From: Sweltsa coloradensis
Lineage: Eukaryota > Arthropoda > Insecta > Plecoptera > Chloroperlidae
Assembly (NCBI GenBank): GCA_024449915.1
Contig: JAMZAV010000053.1
Span: forward strand, 682,001 to 746,000
Direction: 5' to 3'
Length of the DNA stretch: 64,000 nt
The position numbers and the translations under genes were made by a program. Numbering within the stretch: position 1 is the first letter of the stretch; each line of letters starts with the position of its first letter. Positions 25,807 to 37,923 of this stretch are shown one piece after another. A model generated the notes under the pieces. The model made no database searches. It had not been told where the DNA came from and saw only the letters and a program-made list of their open reading frames with translations.

Positions 25807-28800
25807 TCTTACTTTATACCCTTACTTACAGCAGGCTTACATATAATGCTTATAATGCTTTTAATGCTTATAATGCTGTTGTTGTTTTATTGAAATTTGT
25901 TTTACCCATCCCTTGAAAATGAAAACCTAGTTTTCCGAAAAGTTGGGAGTAATTATATTGAGTTTTATAACATTGTGCGTGATATTTTCCGTAAAGCTAG
26001 TGAAACATTAAACCACGGATCACGAAAGCTTAAAACAAAACATATAATATATAAGGGCTGGACAGAAACCTTCACAACTGCAACATTACTCTTTTACACT
26101 CTTATTTGTTTATTTATCAATGTTATTTAAAAACAAGAAGTGCGTAAATATAGAAGTGTTGTTTGGGGAAATAAATATTCTGTTTTAACCTGGATTTATT
26201 CATAAATGGGCGAGTGTACAACTTTGCCCAATTAACCTAGAACCGCATCTAATAAAATGGTGACAACAGGTTGTTTACAACTCATTACAAACAAAATTAT
26301 GCCCTGCTTTCTGTTTATAATAAAATTATAATCAAGGTTTTTAGGAGTTATAAAATGTAATCGTCCACTCATTTTTTCCACCATTGTGCAGTTTCCACAA
26401 ATGTACAGCCTCGCGTTTCTATATAGGTCACTGTGCTCTAGTGCACCTATATCAATGATGAGTAAATCTATCACTATGACAGCCTATTGGCTCGTGTATC
26501 TTGGCAGTTACCCATGTTACGATAACCCCACCTGATTGGGGTCAAGGTAGGTGTTTTAAATGCACAAGACCAGTGTAGCAGGAGCGTCTGCAATCGCTGT
26601 TGAAAGAGGGATTGCCTAGGCGCGAAAGTCGACTGCACATAGCACGCTCGCATACGACAGTTGTAGACACACTTGCCAGCTAAGAAAATTAATTTTTTTA
26701 AATTCAAATATAAAATAACATTAGATACTTGTGTTTGATTGGTTTATGTCAAGTTTAATTGAATTAATATGAAGAGTAATTAAATTACAATTATTATGTG
26801 TTTTGACACTTTCTGTTTTGCAACCAGCGGATCACAGTTGCGTGAAAAGTCTGTTAACCGCCGACTCAGTTAGTGGCCCCATTACTTCATGAAATCAACT
26901 TTCGATGTTACATTAATTATCAGTCATCTATCCATGACAGATTTCAATATACAGGTATCAATTCTGTAAGTAATACGTTATATATTGCCAATCAATGTTT
27001 AATTACTAGTCGGTACAGCTTATGGCTATTAGAAATGTATCTCATAGCCATGGAATAAGTATCTCCCAAATAAACATCCTTCCTATAATTATTAGTCATG
27101 AAATTTTCTTTAGTAAGAAACCGCTTTACATAAACAAAAATATTTTGTATTTAAATCTCTACGAGAAAATGAATGTTGCTAAATTCATAATTACAATACA
27201 ATTACATTAGCTATCCAATAACTTGAAATTCATATAAAATTGAAAAAAAAATATTCTTAAATTAATAAGGTTATGTATTGCAGATAATATGGCGCATCAA
27301 TAACAACTACACATCAATATATTGCCAACCTTAGAAAACAAATACTTTCTTCCACTGGTATTAATACTTTCGTCAATAAGCCCAGTTAATTAATACCAGC
27401 TATTAATTCTAAACTATTGCTAAAGACTTTTAATTGTTTAGAGTAGCGTCTGACCTGTGTTTGTGTGTTCGTCATGACACTGTTGAATCGGTCTCGACGT
27501 TTCTTGTGGCGTACAACATCGATCAACAATTCAACATTACCAACACATGCACGGTGAAAGCCTACACATCTCATCTTCATTTATTACTTGTCAATTTTTG
27601 GCATTGATCAGCAATTTCTGCCTTTGTGTGGTTACGAGTAAGTTCGACATAGTAAACGCCGTCTAATGGTTTATATTAACAAATGCAACACAATACAATG
27701 CAGATGTATTGGAGCTATAAGAGAAAGGTACAGATTGGCATCGTTGATCGGTGATCTGTACTCAGACAAGATCATGCCTCAAAGAAACAGACGGAAGCCA
27801 TCATAACCGTCGGCCAAACAGAGAAAGTCATATTTACTCATATTAGTCAACTGAAGACTACATTACTTCAATTCATACTTTGCATCTCAGTGTAAGGTAA
27901 AATTCGTCTAACCTTCACTTACTTGACCTATTTTCATTAGAATGGTCGTTAATTATAATTTAACTCATGGCGACGAGTTATTTCAATTTGTAGCAATATC
28001 TTTCAATTTTACCAAACTCGCTTCCCGTACAATGTTAGGTACCGCTTCCTTTGTATTATTGCTTTCCTGTGAGCCTTCAAAAGCGTAACGATTCGGCTAC
28101 CAATTCGCTGTTGTTCATTAATTAGACTTGTTAATTATTTAATAAAATCTCGTTAACAAAATGCACACAATTTATGAATTCACCAATCAAAAACTTTAAT
28201 TTGGGTTTATTAAAATAAATAATAGTAATTATACCTTTGCATTGATAAATCTAACAGATTTAAGAGTACCTCCATTATTGTTCTTGATTGACTTACACAA
28301 TAGTCATAACTGAATTTCGGTTGTTTTAACGTTGGAAAAGCCTTGTCTCCTTCGTCAGAATGACTAATATTAGTTTCTCTATCTTATTCAGTTATAAAAA
28401 CTTATTTGCAAACTTTTAAATTAAACTTACGACGTTATGTAGGCAAGCAAGATATCACTGTAAATGGTTAGGCCCACTACTCAATCGTTGATGTATCTAT
28501 TTACTAAATAGTAAAGATAGCTCTTACCATGAAGGTTACATGAGTTGGGACGATAGCGAAAGTGAAGATACTGAGAGTGTGGTAAGACGAGAAAGAAACG
28601 TGGTTTTCTGTATCTACAGGTGGGCCGCTGCTTATTGGGGCACAACGTTTCCCCACCCCATTATTATTATATTATATGTTTTCAAATAATCCATCGTCAA
28701 GTGTCGTGTTACATTTCTACACATCCTGCACATATTATCTAAATTGAAAATAATTAATATCAATTATTAATTGTATTGAAATACCTAGATTATGAATTAA

Positions 28801-29141
28801 TCTTATTGGAATATTTGGCAAAAATCAATTGATGGCCAATATTCAAATAAGATCAATTCATGGTGTATAATTTCAATAGTTTTTAGCAAGGTTTGCAACA
28901 AACAAGTTGAAAGAGTCGAGTTACCAAGGACCAGTGGTCATTGCAAGGCCAGTACTGTCTACCCTTTCTAACTGCACCCTTTCCAACTGCACTTACTACT
29001 TATCAAAGAAACTCACTTAATAGTTTTATTAAAATATCTCTTTCTCTTGGTTAGTTTGGAGATAAAATCTTGGACCAAACAAACTACTATCACAATCATC
29101 TCTTGCGTTTTTTTTTACGAAACGCACTAGTCGTTTCTAGG
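25807..29141. other. Non-coding stretch
   Basis: No exon or element is supported. A less AT-rich block at about 26400-26690 contains a small complementary pair (CCCCACCTGATTGGGGTC) but shows no gene structure. The remainder is AT-rich and featureless to my reading. Confidence 0.45.
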
Positions 29142-29573
29142 GTAAGATAACTTGGACATAGGCCACTCTCACGCAGCACCTTAATCACATCCTAAGCGAC
29201 AATGTTGTTAATATTATTTCTACACATCATTGCCTTCCACCTCCTTATGAGTAAAAACGATTTTGTGACATATCGTTCGATGTACGATTTTTATGTCATA
29301 CGGTACAAAATATTATTGTTTTTTCGAAAAAGATCGTACATCGAACGATATTTCAGAAAATAGTTTTTTCTTTATAAGAAGGCGCGAAGGCAATGATGTT
29401 TAGAAACTATTTAAAATCGTCGCTCAAAATTAAGTGTAGCACCTGACTCATTTGTTCCAAAATTAGCATATAATGGCTGACAAGGACGTGACCCCGACCC
29501 AAAAAATAAAAATATTTGTTTTGCTGTTATATTCAAGACCCTCTTTAATTTTGCTAAGGTTTAAGTTATCTTA
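29142..29573. repeat. Large nested foldback, GTAAGATAACTT ends
   Basis: GTAAGATAACTT near 29142 and its complement AAGTTATCTTAC near 29562 mark the outer ends. Complementarity resumes inward at CATCATTGCCTTC (29225) with CAATGATG (29391-29398). The strongest pairing is the core: TATCGTTCGATGTACGATTT against AAAAAGATCGTACATCGAAC (29331 on). Outer arms are decayed and the core is well kept. MITE-like; target duplication not found. Confidence 0.6.
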
Positions 29574-29771
29574 CTTTTACTTTTAAAATATCGGTTAGAG
29601 GGCGATACAATAGCCATAAGGCTCCAATTAGGCTTAAACGTAATGTTGTTACAAATTAAATGTTCATGTTTCTAGCTGTCCAACTCGGTTGACAATAGTA
29701 GTATATCAACGCATTATATCGGCAGATAAGCGTTTTTTCTTCAAAAAAAATTAAAACGTTCTAAAAAATGT

Positions 29772-30012
29772 CGTGGGAAACAATTCCAGGGTCAATTATT
29801 ACATGTCCCTCTTCAGTTGTACAAATATGTATTTTGGAGTAAGGAAAGGTTTAAAGGGAATGGTAAAGGGCTGTTTAATAGGAGACAGTCTAATGCATTT
29901 GCAATTATGACTGATGAAAACTTAGGATAAAACTGTGTGGATTGCCAGTGGTGGGGTTTGAACCTGCGACCTCCCGAAACAGAGTACATCGCATTGCGCT
30001 TGTGATTCTTCA
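29772..30012 (-). mobile_element. tRNA-derived SINE (family A)
   Basis: On the minus strand the head contains CTGTTTCGGGAGGTCGCAGG and a good B-box (GGTTCAAACCCC), preceded by CACAAGCGCAATGCGATGTA. The tail contains AACAGCCCTTTACC-type sequence, ACAACTGAAGAGGGACATG and CTGGAATTGTTTCCCACG. The order matches the 44824 copy. Confidence 0.75.
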
Positions 30013-30170
30013 TTCAGACATGATACATGAGAAGTTGCAAACTGGCAAACTTCAAGATTCAACCATGCTTTGTTATTGAGATGTTACGATAGTGAAGTTG
30101 AGTAAAAAAAAACAAATAATAATTCATTTTGATTTCACTAATTATAAAAATAATAATGATGATGATTTTT

Positions 30171-30330
30171 GTTGCTTAACTTCTCTATTGATGCACTAAG
30201 ACTATTTGAGACGATAAGTGGTGATAGATGACGATTACGGACAAAAACACATGCCCTTTGCGGTGTTCGAACCCACGTCTTCGTAGAGCCATGCGCTAGG
30301 ACTAGCGCCCTATGTGCCACCGCGGACGGC
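30171..30330 (-). mobile_element. tRNA-derived SINE (family B)
   Basis: On the minus strand it begins GTCCGCGGTGGCACATAGGG (A-box region), continues with GTGGGTTCGAACACC (B-box) and ends with TCTATCACCACTTATCGTCT and AGAAGTTAAGCAAC. The tail recurs at 3371-3430. The head differs from family A, so it is a separate SINE lineage. Confidence 0.75.
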
Positions 30331-30684
30331 GATTTCACTGCTAAAACGCACAATCAATTTTATCAAAGGATGTATTACATCATAGGCCTATACTTGTAAA
30401 TCGTGTTAAACAGTAAGTAGGCACTAACTTAACGTATTTAAAATGAAGTCCAATTAATAAATGATAAGTACGTATGTCAGAAATTCCGGGACCGGAGGTT
30501 GTAGGTTCGATTACGGTCGTAGACAATCTGCTGAGCAGATTCTGCTCTGAAGTGATTCACGATTTCACAGTCTTGAAAACAAAAGTCGATAAACATCCCT
30601 GAATATATTTCTTCTCTACATTCCAATCACGGAAATATGGTATTGTTAGAATACATCAAAGTTTTTCTTTAAGTATTTGTTAAT

Positions 30685-31246
30685 TGGATGAGCGAAGCGA
30701 AGACTTCAATTTCACTGACCCCCCAAAAAATTTACTCTGGTGTTTTTTTTTTTTTTTGCCTGTTTGTTTGCTTTCTACCGGGCAAACGGCATATCCGATC
30801 TTGATGAAAATTGGAGGGGACCTTCGAAAATGGTGTATTGTTTTTGGGTACAATCGAAGAAATATTTCTCATGAATATCGTACTTTTACGATTTTTTCGA
30901 TTTTTTGTGCGATATTTTCGTGTCATTTGGGCCAATTCTGACCAAACGGGTGGGGCTACAACGTTCATATTATACATGGACATTAAGGTTATGGTGATGT
31001 AGTACCTTTTTAAATAAAAAGTTGAAAAAGTTAGACAGAATCCATAGAAATAAAGCTTTTAATATAAGTTTTGTACGGTAAATAATAACAATTGACAAGT
31101 AACAATAGAAACTTGACAACAATCACCTACAATGCGTAGGCAGCAAAGCAAAGCACTTGCAAAAGTAAAGATATCCCACGCAAACTAAAACTTAAAAAAG
31201 CTCATCCATCAACGCGACTAAAAAAAGCGTTTGTGAAGCTTCCTAG
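30685..31246 (+). mobile_element. Non-autonomous Helitron-like element, copy 1
   Basis: The 562-bp element starts GGATGAGCGAAGCGAAGAC. It ends with a small palindrome (AAGCGTTTGTGAAGCTT) followed by CCTAG and then a T. Just inside the 3' end is GCTCATCCATCAACGCGAC, complementary to the 5' end. A subterminal inverted repeat, a 3' hairpin and a CTAG terminus next to T are the hallmarks of Helitron/Helentron-type non-autonomous elements, although the usual 5' TC is not seen. It is about 90-95% alike, by eye, to the copy at 32317-32906. The three overlapping short frames here are not genes. Confidence 0.65.
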
Positions 31247-32316
31247 TACGAGCAAGTACATAGTGTTTATTTTGCATTGGTTTTTGGTTTCAATTTTGCA
31301 TAGCTTACAGTATGTTATTTCATTTGGATTTGTCTATAAACACAGCTCTTATTATCAGCATAACTTATATGTGATTTCCGGATGGATGCCATACGTTCCC
31401 ATTGTGTTTGACTCCTCAAGTAAATCCTTGATCATAAAATGGAAATATATAATAAGAGTTGTTATTGACAATAGTTCGAATAAAAAAAATCTTGCATAAT
31501 AATGCTGAGAACACATTCATGGTCACGGGGGCCAATTAATATGCGCATTGCCGAGAACTGTTTATACGACATACATTCAAGAATGTTATTGTTTATATAA
31601 ATAATAATGCAAACATTATTTTGTGGCGTGTCTTTAATAATCATATAAATAATTACAAACGTCGTTTCGCCATTAAAATAGCTGACATGAAGTAATGGCA
31701 ATACACTTCAAATAATAAACGTGTGACTTATCAACATGATTAGTTTAGAAATAAATAAGTTACAATTAAACTTAAACTAAAGAATCGAAGATGTATTCAT
31801 TTATACGTAAGTTCTAAGTCCTTTCCACGCTTGAAACTCGTATAATTTGTGATAGCTAGTTCGACACCCATCACCGAAATTAATCTATCTCTAGCTCGGG
31901 CAACACATGTATGTATTAGAAAGGGAAATTAACAAAACACCTCACGTATTCTGCGTGAAATGTTTTATGGAGGGGTTACACAGAAGACTAGGCCTCGGTT
32001 GCATTGACCTGAAATGCCGAGCAGGCTTGCGATATCAGCTGATATCACTCAAGCATTCTTTCTTTGTGGTAAGAACACAGCAGCTCTTTGCCAGGTGAGA
32101 AAGAGCATAACATTTGTATTGTTACTATCTTACTAGACAACTGAACAACTGGTCTGCCGAATTTCTCTCCACAAGAAGTAGTAAAAGCTTAGTTAGAGTT
32201 TTGTATATTATTATATAATACATTTCGTTTTCGTGGCTTGAAGAAGGCCTATTAGAATCGAAATAAACATAAATTTGTTATAAAACATTTGAGACTTTCG
32301 CGGCCCTAATATATTA
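31247..32316. other. Spacer between inverted Helitron-like copies
   Basis: This 1.07-kb AT-rich interval has no supported gene. It is enclosed by two inverted, highly similar elements and so is exposed to inversion by recombination between them. Confidence 0.5.
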
Positions 32317-32906
32317 CTAGGAAAACGCTAAAGTCCCGTCGCGATGATGGATGAGCTTTTTAAAGTTTTTAGTTTGCGTGGGATATCTTTACTTTTGCAA
32401 GTGCTTTGTTTTGTTGCCTACGCATTGTAGGTGATTGTTGTCAAGTTTCTATTGTTTTTTGTCAATTGGTATTATTTACCGTAAAAACTTATATTAAAAG
32501 CTTTATTTCTATGGATTCTGGCTAACTTTTTCAACTTTTTCTTTCAAAAGGTACTACATCACCATAATCTTAATGTCCATGTGAAATATGAACGTTGTAG
32601 CCCCACCCGTTTGGTCAGAATCGGCCCAAATGTCACGAAAATATCGCACTAAAAATCGAAAAAATCGTAAAAGTGCGATATTCAACGAGAAATATTTCTT
32701 CGATTGTACCCAAAAAGGTGGCACGTCTAAGTTCAGAGATTATGAAGGTCCCCTTCAATTTTCATCAAGATCGCATATGCTGTTTGCCCGGAATCGTGCG
32801 AACAAACAGACAAAAAACAAACAAAAAAAAACAAACACACACACAAAACAACCGAGCTAAATTTTTGGTGGGTCAGTGAAATTGAAGTCTTCGCTTCGCT
32901 CATCCA
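32317..32906 (-). mobile_element. Non-autonomous Helitron-like element, copy 2
   Basis: Reading on the minus strand, the 590-bp element starts TGGATGAGCGAAGCGAAGAC at 32906. It ends GCGACGGGACTTTAGCG, TTTT, CCTAG at 32317, followed by T. Its interior matches copy 1 over nearly the whole length, including ACTTGACAACAATCACCTAC and CACTTGCAAAAGTAAAGATA. The last 50 bp differ from copy 1 (GCGACGGGACTTTAGCG in place of GCGACTAAAAAAAGCG), so the 3' hairpin region is the variable part of the family. Confidence 0.65.
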
Positions 32907-32913
32907 AAAAAAG

Positions 32914-33223
32914 GTGTGAAACGGGTCATTTCGCCGCGTCGCGTGTTTACACTTACTAGTGTGTGAGTTCGACATTTCGGAACCACTATATGGGTTCCAT
33001 CTTCAGGACGACTGATTGCTGAAAATGCGTTTGCTCGCACGTGATCAACCCCATTGCCATTGGGCAAGGTATTCAAACACGATCCCGAACGAGAAAGGCC
33101 AGGAGGAAACGCATTTACAGCAATCAGTCGTCCTGAAGATGGAACCCACAGTGGTTGCGAAACGTCGAACTTCCACACAAGTAAGTGTAAACACGCGACG
33201 CGGCAAAATGACAGGTTTCACAA
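32914..33223. mobile_element. Penelope-like foldback with two hammerhead-like motifs
   Basis: Inverted arms run from GTGTGAAACGGGTCATTTCG (32914) and to its complement ending near 33223, and share ACACGCGACGCGGC. Each arm holds CTGAAGA, a hairpin stem (GGAACC...GGTTCC), then GAAA and GTC: 33133-33166 on the plus strand and 32971-33006 on the minus strand. Pairing continues through CAGTCGTCCTGAAG and AACGCATTT to a loop of about 70 bp. Paired or inverted terminal repeats with hammerhead cores are known from Penelope-like retroelements. No reverse transcriptase or GIY-YIG frame is present, so the class is inferred from the ends alone. Confidence 0.5.
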
Positions 33224-35540
33224 CTTTTTCATAAATAAGTTTGTTTATTTCGTTATAAGACAATTATTGGAGTGACTCATTTTCGATGTTTCTGGACCGC
33301 TTGGTGTCCCGTCCTCAAGACAGTGTCATCCAAGATCGGGAAAAACATACTAGCCTCCACTAGTATATTTTATATTTTACTAGTATAAGTATTTTTCTTT
33401 CTTGGGTATCATCAATAACTGCTGGATAATATGTATATGGATTGATTGAAAATTTTTTGCTTTGGGCCTCAATTTTTGACGATGCTTTTCGATATTTTTA
33501 GTGGATACAGTTTAAGATGGAAATGTCACGTGCCACTAATGGCAAAGCCAGTGGGTCTATTTGACACTGAAACGACAAGTTGTATATCAATGCAGAGAAC
33601 TTTTGAAAATAGAAAAACTCGTACGCAGCGCTGTAGTCTTAACTGTTCTGCGTGACATAGAAGCGAATGTTAGTCCTGGGGTTCTATCTACTATGTTGGT
33701 AATGCTGATTGATTTGTTTAAGAATAAGTTACTCTATTTACAAAGTTCTCACCATCGGTCGACAAGTTGTCGCTTGAGCTAATAAATATGCCCTCAAGAT
33801 TGAATCTGAATTACATGATATAACTATACGGATTGTGAAACCATCGTCTATTGATCAATACCCATGCCCCTGACTTTATATGATCTCAAGCATTGTAGAG
33901 AAGATAATTATTATCGAGGTTATTTAAAGATTATGATGAAGATATGAGGAAAAATTAACACTACTCTTGACTAAAATAACAAGGAAACCTATAATAAGGG
34001 CTGCACAAGAAAATTTAGATCCAATTTCCTCCGCCAATCTAAAGTCAATTATTATAACAACTTCAAAACAGTATATTCGTGTAAAGAAATCTCATTTAAT
34101 TAAACGAATAAAAGTGGTTCGTTGCTTCTATTGAGTATGTAGTAGTAGTATCTATCTATTGTCAATGCAGAAGAAAAGAAGGTACATAGTTTTCTTCCGG
34201 TTCAGACATGCCTTTTTACCTTCTTAAATATTCAACTTATTATTACCGTTCATGTAAACGTTGCTTTGGAACCGCCCTAAAGCACATACGTAATGGGGTA
34301 AAAATCCTCCCTACTGAAAATCAGTTCTAGTAACATAGACTAAACTAAAGTGTTTTAAATTAAATTAATTAATTTTATAACAATGAATTCATTTGCATTG
34401 CGTAGAGTAATCAGTGTTTGCTTGCCTGTGTAAGGAAGGAATCCAAATAACAATAAGTTAAATCGATTATGAATGATTATTACTGGTAAATTCATCTCGC
34501 TTTTCATTAGTTTTAAAAGTAATGCGAGAGATGATACCTGCACCCACTTCTTGGGTTCTGTTTCAGTGACTGCGCGTGGTGCTCACCTTGGGCTGGCGCT
34601 GGATAAACATATCCGTCTAGTTAAGGTTACACAGAAGTCATAAAAAATAGTTAAGTCTTTTTGCGTGTTTCCGTTTGTAAAACATATACATTGAAAAACA
34701 AGTCTACCCACTCAGTAACATAACTGATTTTCAGTGAGCTATATTTGAAATTTTGTTTATTTGTTACTGATGTATAAATAAATGCTAGCTTAAATATATA
34801 AAATTGACCATAACAAAGTTAAAGCTCTATGGAAAAATACAAAAAAGTCCAATCAGTTGAAAAATACAAAAAAGTCCAATCAGTTTTTATTTGATTTCTC
34901 GCTTTTCTTAATGGCCGCGTGTTCAAGCCTTCAATTACACAATAACAATATATGCAAATTTACAGATATATCAAAATGTTCCATTAAACAAGAAACTCTT
35001 TCCACCATTCATAAAGAGCATCCTCTGCATGAGTAGATTGATATGGTAGAGCTCTAGGATTTCCAATCATTTCTTCTCCGAAAAACTATAGTTATAAAGC
35101 TATCTAATTTTTCCCTTGTTTTCGTATGTAATTATTTATATTCTTAATCTTTAAGTTCCAAAACATGTATGTAAAAGATGAAAGTAGAGAGCTAAAGGCT
35201 CAGGTATTTCAGTTGGTACTCTTTAATTATACTTATGTAAATAATCACAATAAATATATACTTCTCTATAAAAAAAAAAAAAGTCCCAGAGAGTAAAGTT
35301 TATACCTAATCAAACTTTAGCTCCTTCTGCAACCCACCCAAATACAGCAATATTTATAGGCTCATAGCTTATAAACATAACCTACAAACTAGGCCTTTAC
35401 ATCGGAAATAAATAATTCAATTTTTCCCTTGTTAAAATAGTGTTACTCTCGCCGGGAAAAACGCCACTGTGAATATTTCAAAGATACGTTTGTGAGGCCG
35501 TCGAAAATACTATTCATTGGTTTGTAATGGATCGAAACAG
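33224..35540. other. Non-coding stretch with one small repeat
   Basis: No exon is supported. 34700-34738 (GTCTACCCACTCAGTAACAT, then AACTGATTTTCAGTG) is a copy of the repeat at 12332 and 50840. GAAAAATACAAAAAAGTCCA is tandemly duplicated at about 34829-34878. A short A-run lies at 35271-35282. Confidence 0.5.
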
Positions 35541-35585
35541 CGTTGCCATGCGTTGCCATGGTGCGGCCATATTGGAATGACGTCA
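35541..35585 (+). promoter_or_regulatory. Candidate regulatory cluster: CRE, YY1-like site, X-box half sites
   Basis: A perfect palindromic CRE (TGACGTCA, 35578-35585) lies 8 bp after GCGGCCATATTGG, which resembles a YY1 site. Before it, CGTTGCCATG is repeated in tandem (35541-35560) and gives two X-box half sites. Clustering of such motifs is typical of arthropod and vertebrate core promoters. It sits about 2.1 kb upstream of the start exon of the secreted-protein gene. No TATA box, initiator or 5' exon was identified, so promoter activity is inferred only. Confidence 0.3.
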
Positions 35586-36347
35586 CGCTTATAGTGACTA
35601 TGATTATCACAAGAGTCAGGTGTATGAACTGACAGTTGAACTGTCTCCAGACCAGTCTAGATGAAAGTAACAGGCGCATCGTTGCATAAGCGATTATACG
35701 GTCTCGTGGCAGCCATAGTGGAACAAACTATACTCGCATAGGCCTACACATAACGAGTGCATGAAAGTCAGTTATGAGTGACACTGACCCATGACAGAAG
35801 AAACCGGTCAACTATCACGTTGTTACATTATTTACTCTTATCTAGGTTATATTGTAAGATTACACAGCTTATGTTTTAATCAAATGTGTAAATTAGTAAA
35901 GTCATGATTTCTGTCTGGTGTTTGTGCTATTCGCACGTACGAAAGAGACAAGATCGATGATTGCCGAGAATTACCGACGGATGTCGAACATTTCTGTCAT
36001 TTCGAAATAAAGGAAATATAATAAAGTTCACGTTCATGAACACGCAAATCACTTCGTGGGCGTATGTTGATTTGCGGTTAAATGTTTATCGTTCACGTAC
36101 GTACAATAACATTAAATATAAAACAACAAGTTTTTAACATGTTTTCGGGGTGGAAGTTGAGCAATTTAAGATGAGAGATTGTTGTTTAAAATGTGATGAA
36201 ATCTGGTAAAGTGATAAAATCTTGCCTTGCCTAATTGTATTTAATAACGTAACATCCTTAACATCTTTACCACATTTGAGCACATCCTGTAAGTCCAACA
36301 AACACATCCTATGACTTGCTTTAACCGGGAACCATTCTGTAAGCCGT
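35586..36347. other. Non-coding stretch upstream of the gene
   Basis: No exon recognised. This could contain an untranslated first exon, but I could not choose a donor site. Confidence 0.4.
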
Positions 36348-36475
36348 GTAGCTCATTGATAGCGGTGGCTCACCAGTCACCTGGTACAAACGAGACTTTT
36401 ATGCAGGAGGTCGCGGATTTGATGTCAGCCTCATCGTCAATCCTATCTGAAGGTTTTTGTCAAAGATTTTGCTTT
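36348..36475 (+). mobile_element. tRNA-derived SINE (family A), head only
   Basis: GCGGTGGCTCACCAGTCACC, CAGGAGGTCGCGGATTTGAT, CAATCCTATCTGAAGGTTTT follow the order of the 44824 head. The tail is missing, so the copy is truncated or interrupted. Confidence 0.65.
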
Positions 36476-36535
36476 ATTTAAATGACAAAACGAGAGGTCA
36501 CTTGACTGGAAATCTACACTGCTAAAAAAAATAGT

Positions 36536-36949
36536 AATTTGACCTGAAGCGTTCGTCGTTTTGTTCTAAAAATATTTTTAACAGCGTAAAAGTAAAAAAT
36601 TAAGGGAAAAATATAAGTCCGTATTTCATCCGAAAAACATTAATTTCATACACTAATTTGTTAATTTTTTCATGTTATATAAATATATAAATGTTAGTCC
36701 AAGGATGTATGTGATTATTTTTATATTAGTTTTTAATTTGTTTATAAAATTCGAAATTGAAGGTAAATTTAAAATTTATGTAAATATTTGCCATTTAATA
36801 TTAAGTTTTATACGTTTTCGAAAGACTACCTCACACTATTATTATAGACAATCTTTTCGTGAGCAGATTTAAAACAAAAATGCAGATACAATATTTTGGT
36901 CTGAGTTCCATCTGAAATGCAGGAAGACTGCACGGCGCTGATTTTATAG
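36536..36949 (+). repeat. ~400-bp dispersed repeat, copy 1
   Basis: It begins TAATTTGACCTGAAGCGTTCG and ends TGAAATGCAGGAAGACTG then GGCGCTGATTTTATAG. The copy at 44227-44605 has the same ends, order and orientation with a strongly diverged AT-rich middle. There are no terminal inverted repeats, and the class is unknown. Both copies flank the gene's first exon. Confidence 0.65.
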
Positions 36950-37678
36950 GTACACACGTACAACCTTACTGCTAAAATTTAATAATATAACATATTCTCG
37001 TTTCACACCTTATAGTTATACTAAGTCGCTTGAAGAGGTTTCTTACTAACTACTCATATTTTGTTAATTAGTGTAGCTCATGTGAGATCATTGAAACTCG
37101 CATGTACAAATTAAAGGAACCCTATTTACAAAAAAAAAAAAAACACAAAACTTGTTGACTGTTTCACAAGCGAATTTGATCAACAATAAAAGTTTATAGT
37201 TAGCTCAATATTGCATTCTGAAAAGTTAATGTACCTCATTCTATTTATTTACCCAATAATTTCTATAATTACTGTCATATTATGAATTATTCTTATAAAT
37301 CCTCACAGCTGCGACATGACGTTTATACAACTTGGCCGAATTACAGTTTTGTAATATTGTACTTGAAGGGTTTTCTTTTTCTAAAACATTGATTAAATTG
37401 ATAGTGAGTGTGTATTGGAGTGGACTTATCTCGTTAAATTTAATATAAATTATAAACTTGTATTTTTGATTTCTTGAAAATAGCTTTATTTCCAAATGAG
37501 AATATTATGTATTTATTAATTATTTAAATAACCCAATTACTACATACAAAATTGTCTGAGTACTCTCAAACTAACTGGCATATTTTTATGCCGATGTCTC
37601 ACCAAGCAATCTTTAAATGTGTACATTAAATATGCTAAAACCTATCATCTTAATTAATATAATTTTGTATTCTTTCAG
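36950..37678. other. Non-coding stretch before the start exon
   Basis: This presumed intron of the 5' UTR ends in the acceptor TGTATTCTTTCAG at 37666-37678. It is AT-rich with no exon seen. Confidence 0.45.
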
Positions 37679-37692
37679 AATCCAACGCCACC

Positions 37693-37791
37693 ATGAAGCC
37701 CTGCCTTATTGCCGCTGTCGTGTGCCTTCTGCCCTTCATTCTCTCCCACCCCATACAGACAGATGAGCAATCTGCTATTCAACCACAACAG
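37693..37791 (+). CDS. Secreted small protein precursor, start exon
   Basis: I do not recognise the family. The exon begins after a pyrimidine-rich acceptor ending CAG at 37678, has 14 nt of 5' UTR and an ATG in strong Kozak context (GCCACCATGA). Its 33 codons end in phase 0 at a consensus donor (CAG/GTAAGC at 37789-37797). Residues 1-18 (MKPCLIAAVVCLLPFILS) form a classic signal peptide with a Lys in the n-region and a hydrophobic core, so the product should enter the secretory pathway. Residues 19-33 (HPIQTDEQSAIQPQQ) are polar and Gln-rich and look like a pro-region. The exon is markedly GC-richer than its flanks. It joins in frame to the phase-0 exon at 61710, or alternatively to the one at 43860. 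An acceptor directly before the 5' UTR implies at least one upstream non-coding exon. The role is unknown; a processed peptide or small secreted factor is an inference. Confidence 0.75.
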
Positions 37792-37892
37792 GTAAGCTCT
37801 CAATCTCATTAACCAGGAAACGCTCTCGTAGACGTATTTGTTCATATTTAATTCAATCCAGAAAATAAAAAATACCCCGGTCGGGATAGTTT

Positions 37893-37923
<31 letters not shown>

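Noticed and set aside
32588..33275. Six overlapping short frames on both strands
   Set aside because: All lie in the Helitron-like copy 2 and the Penelope-like foldback, and none resembles a transposase, RT or host protein.
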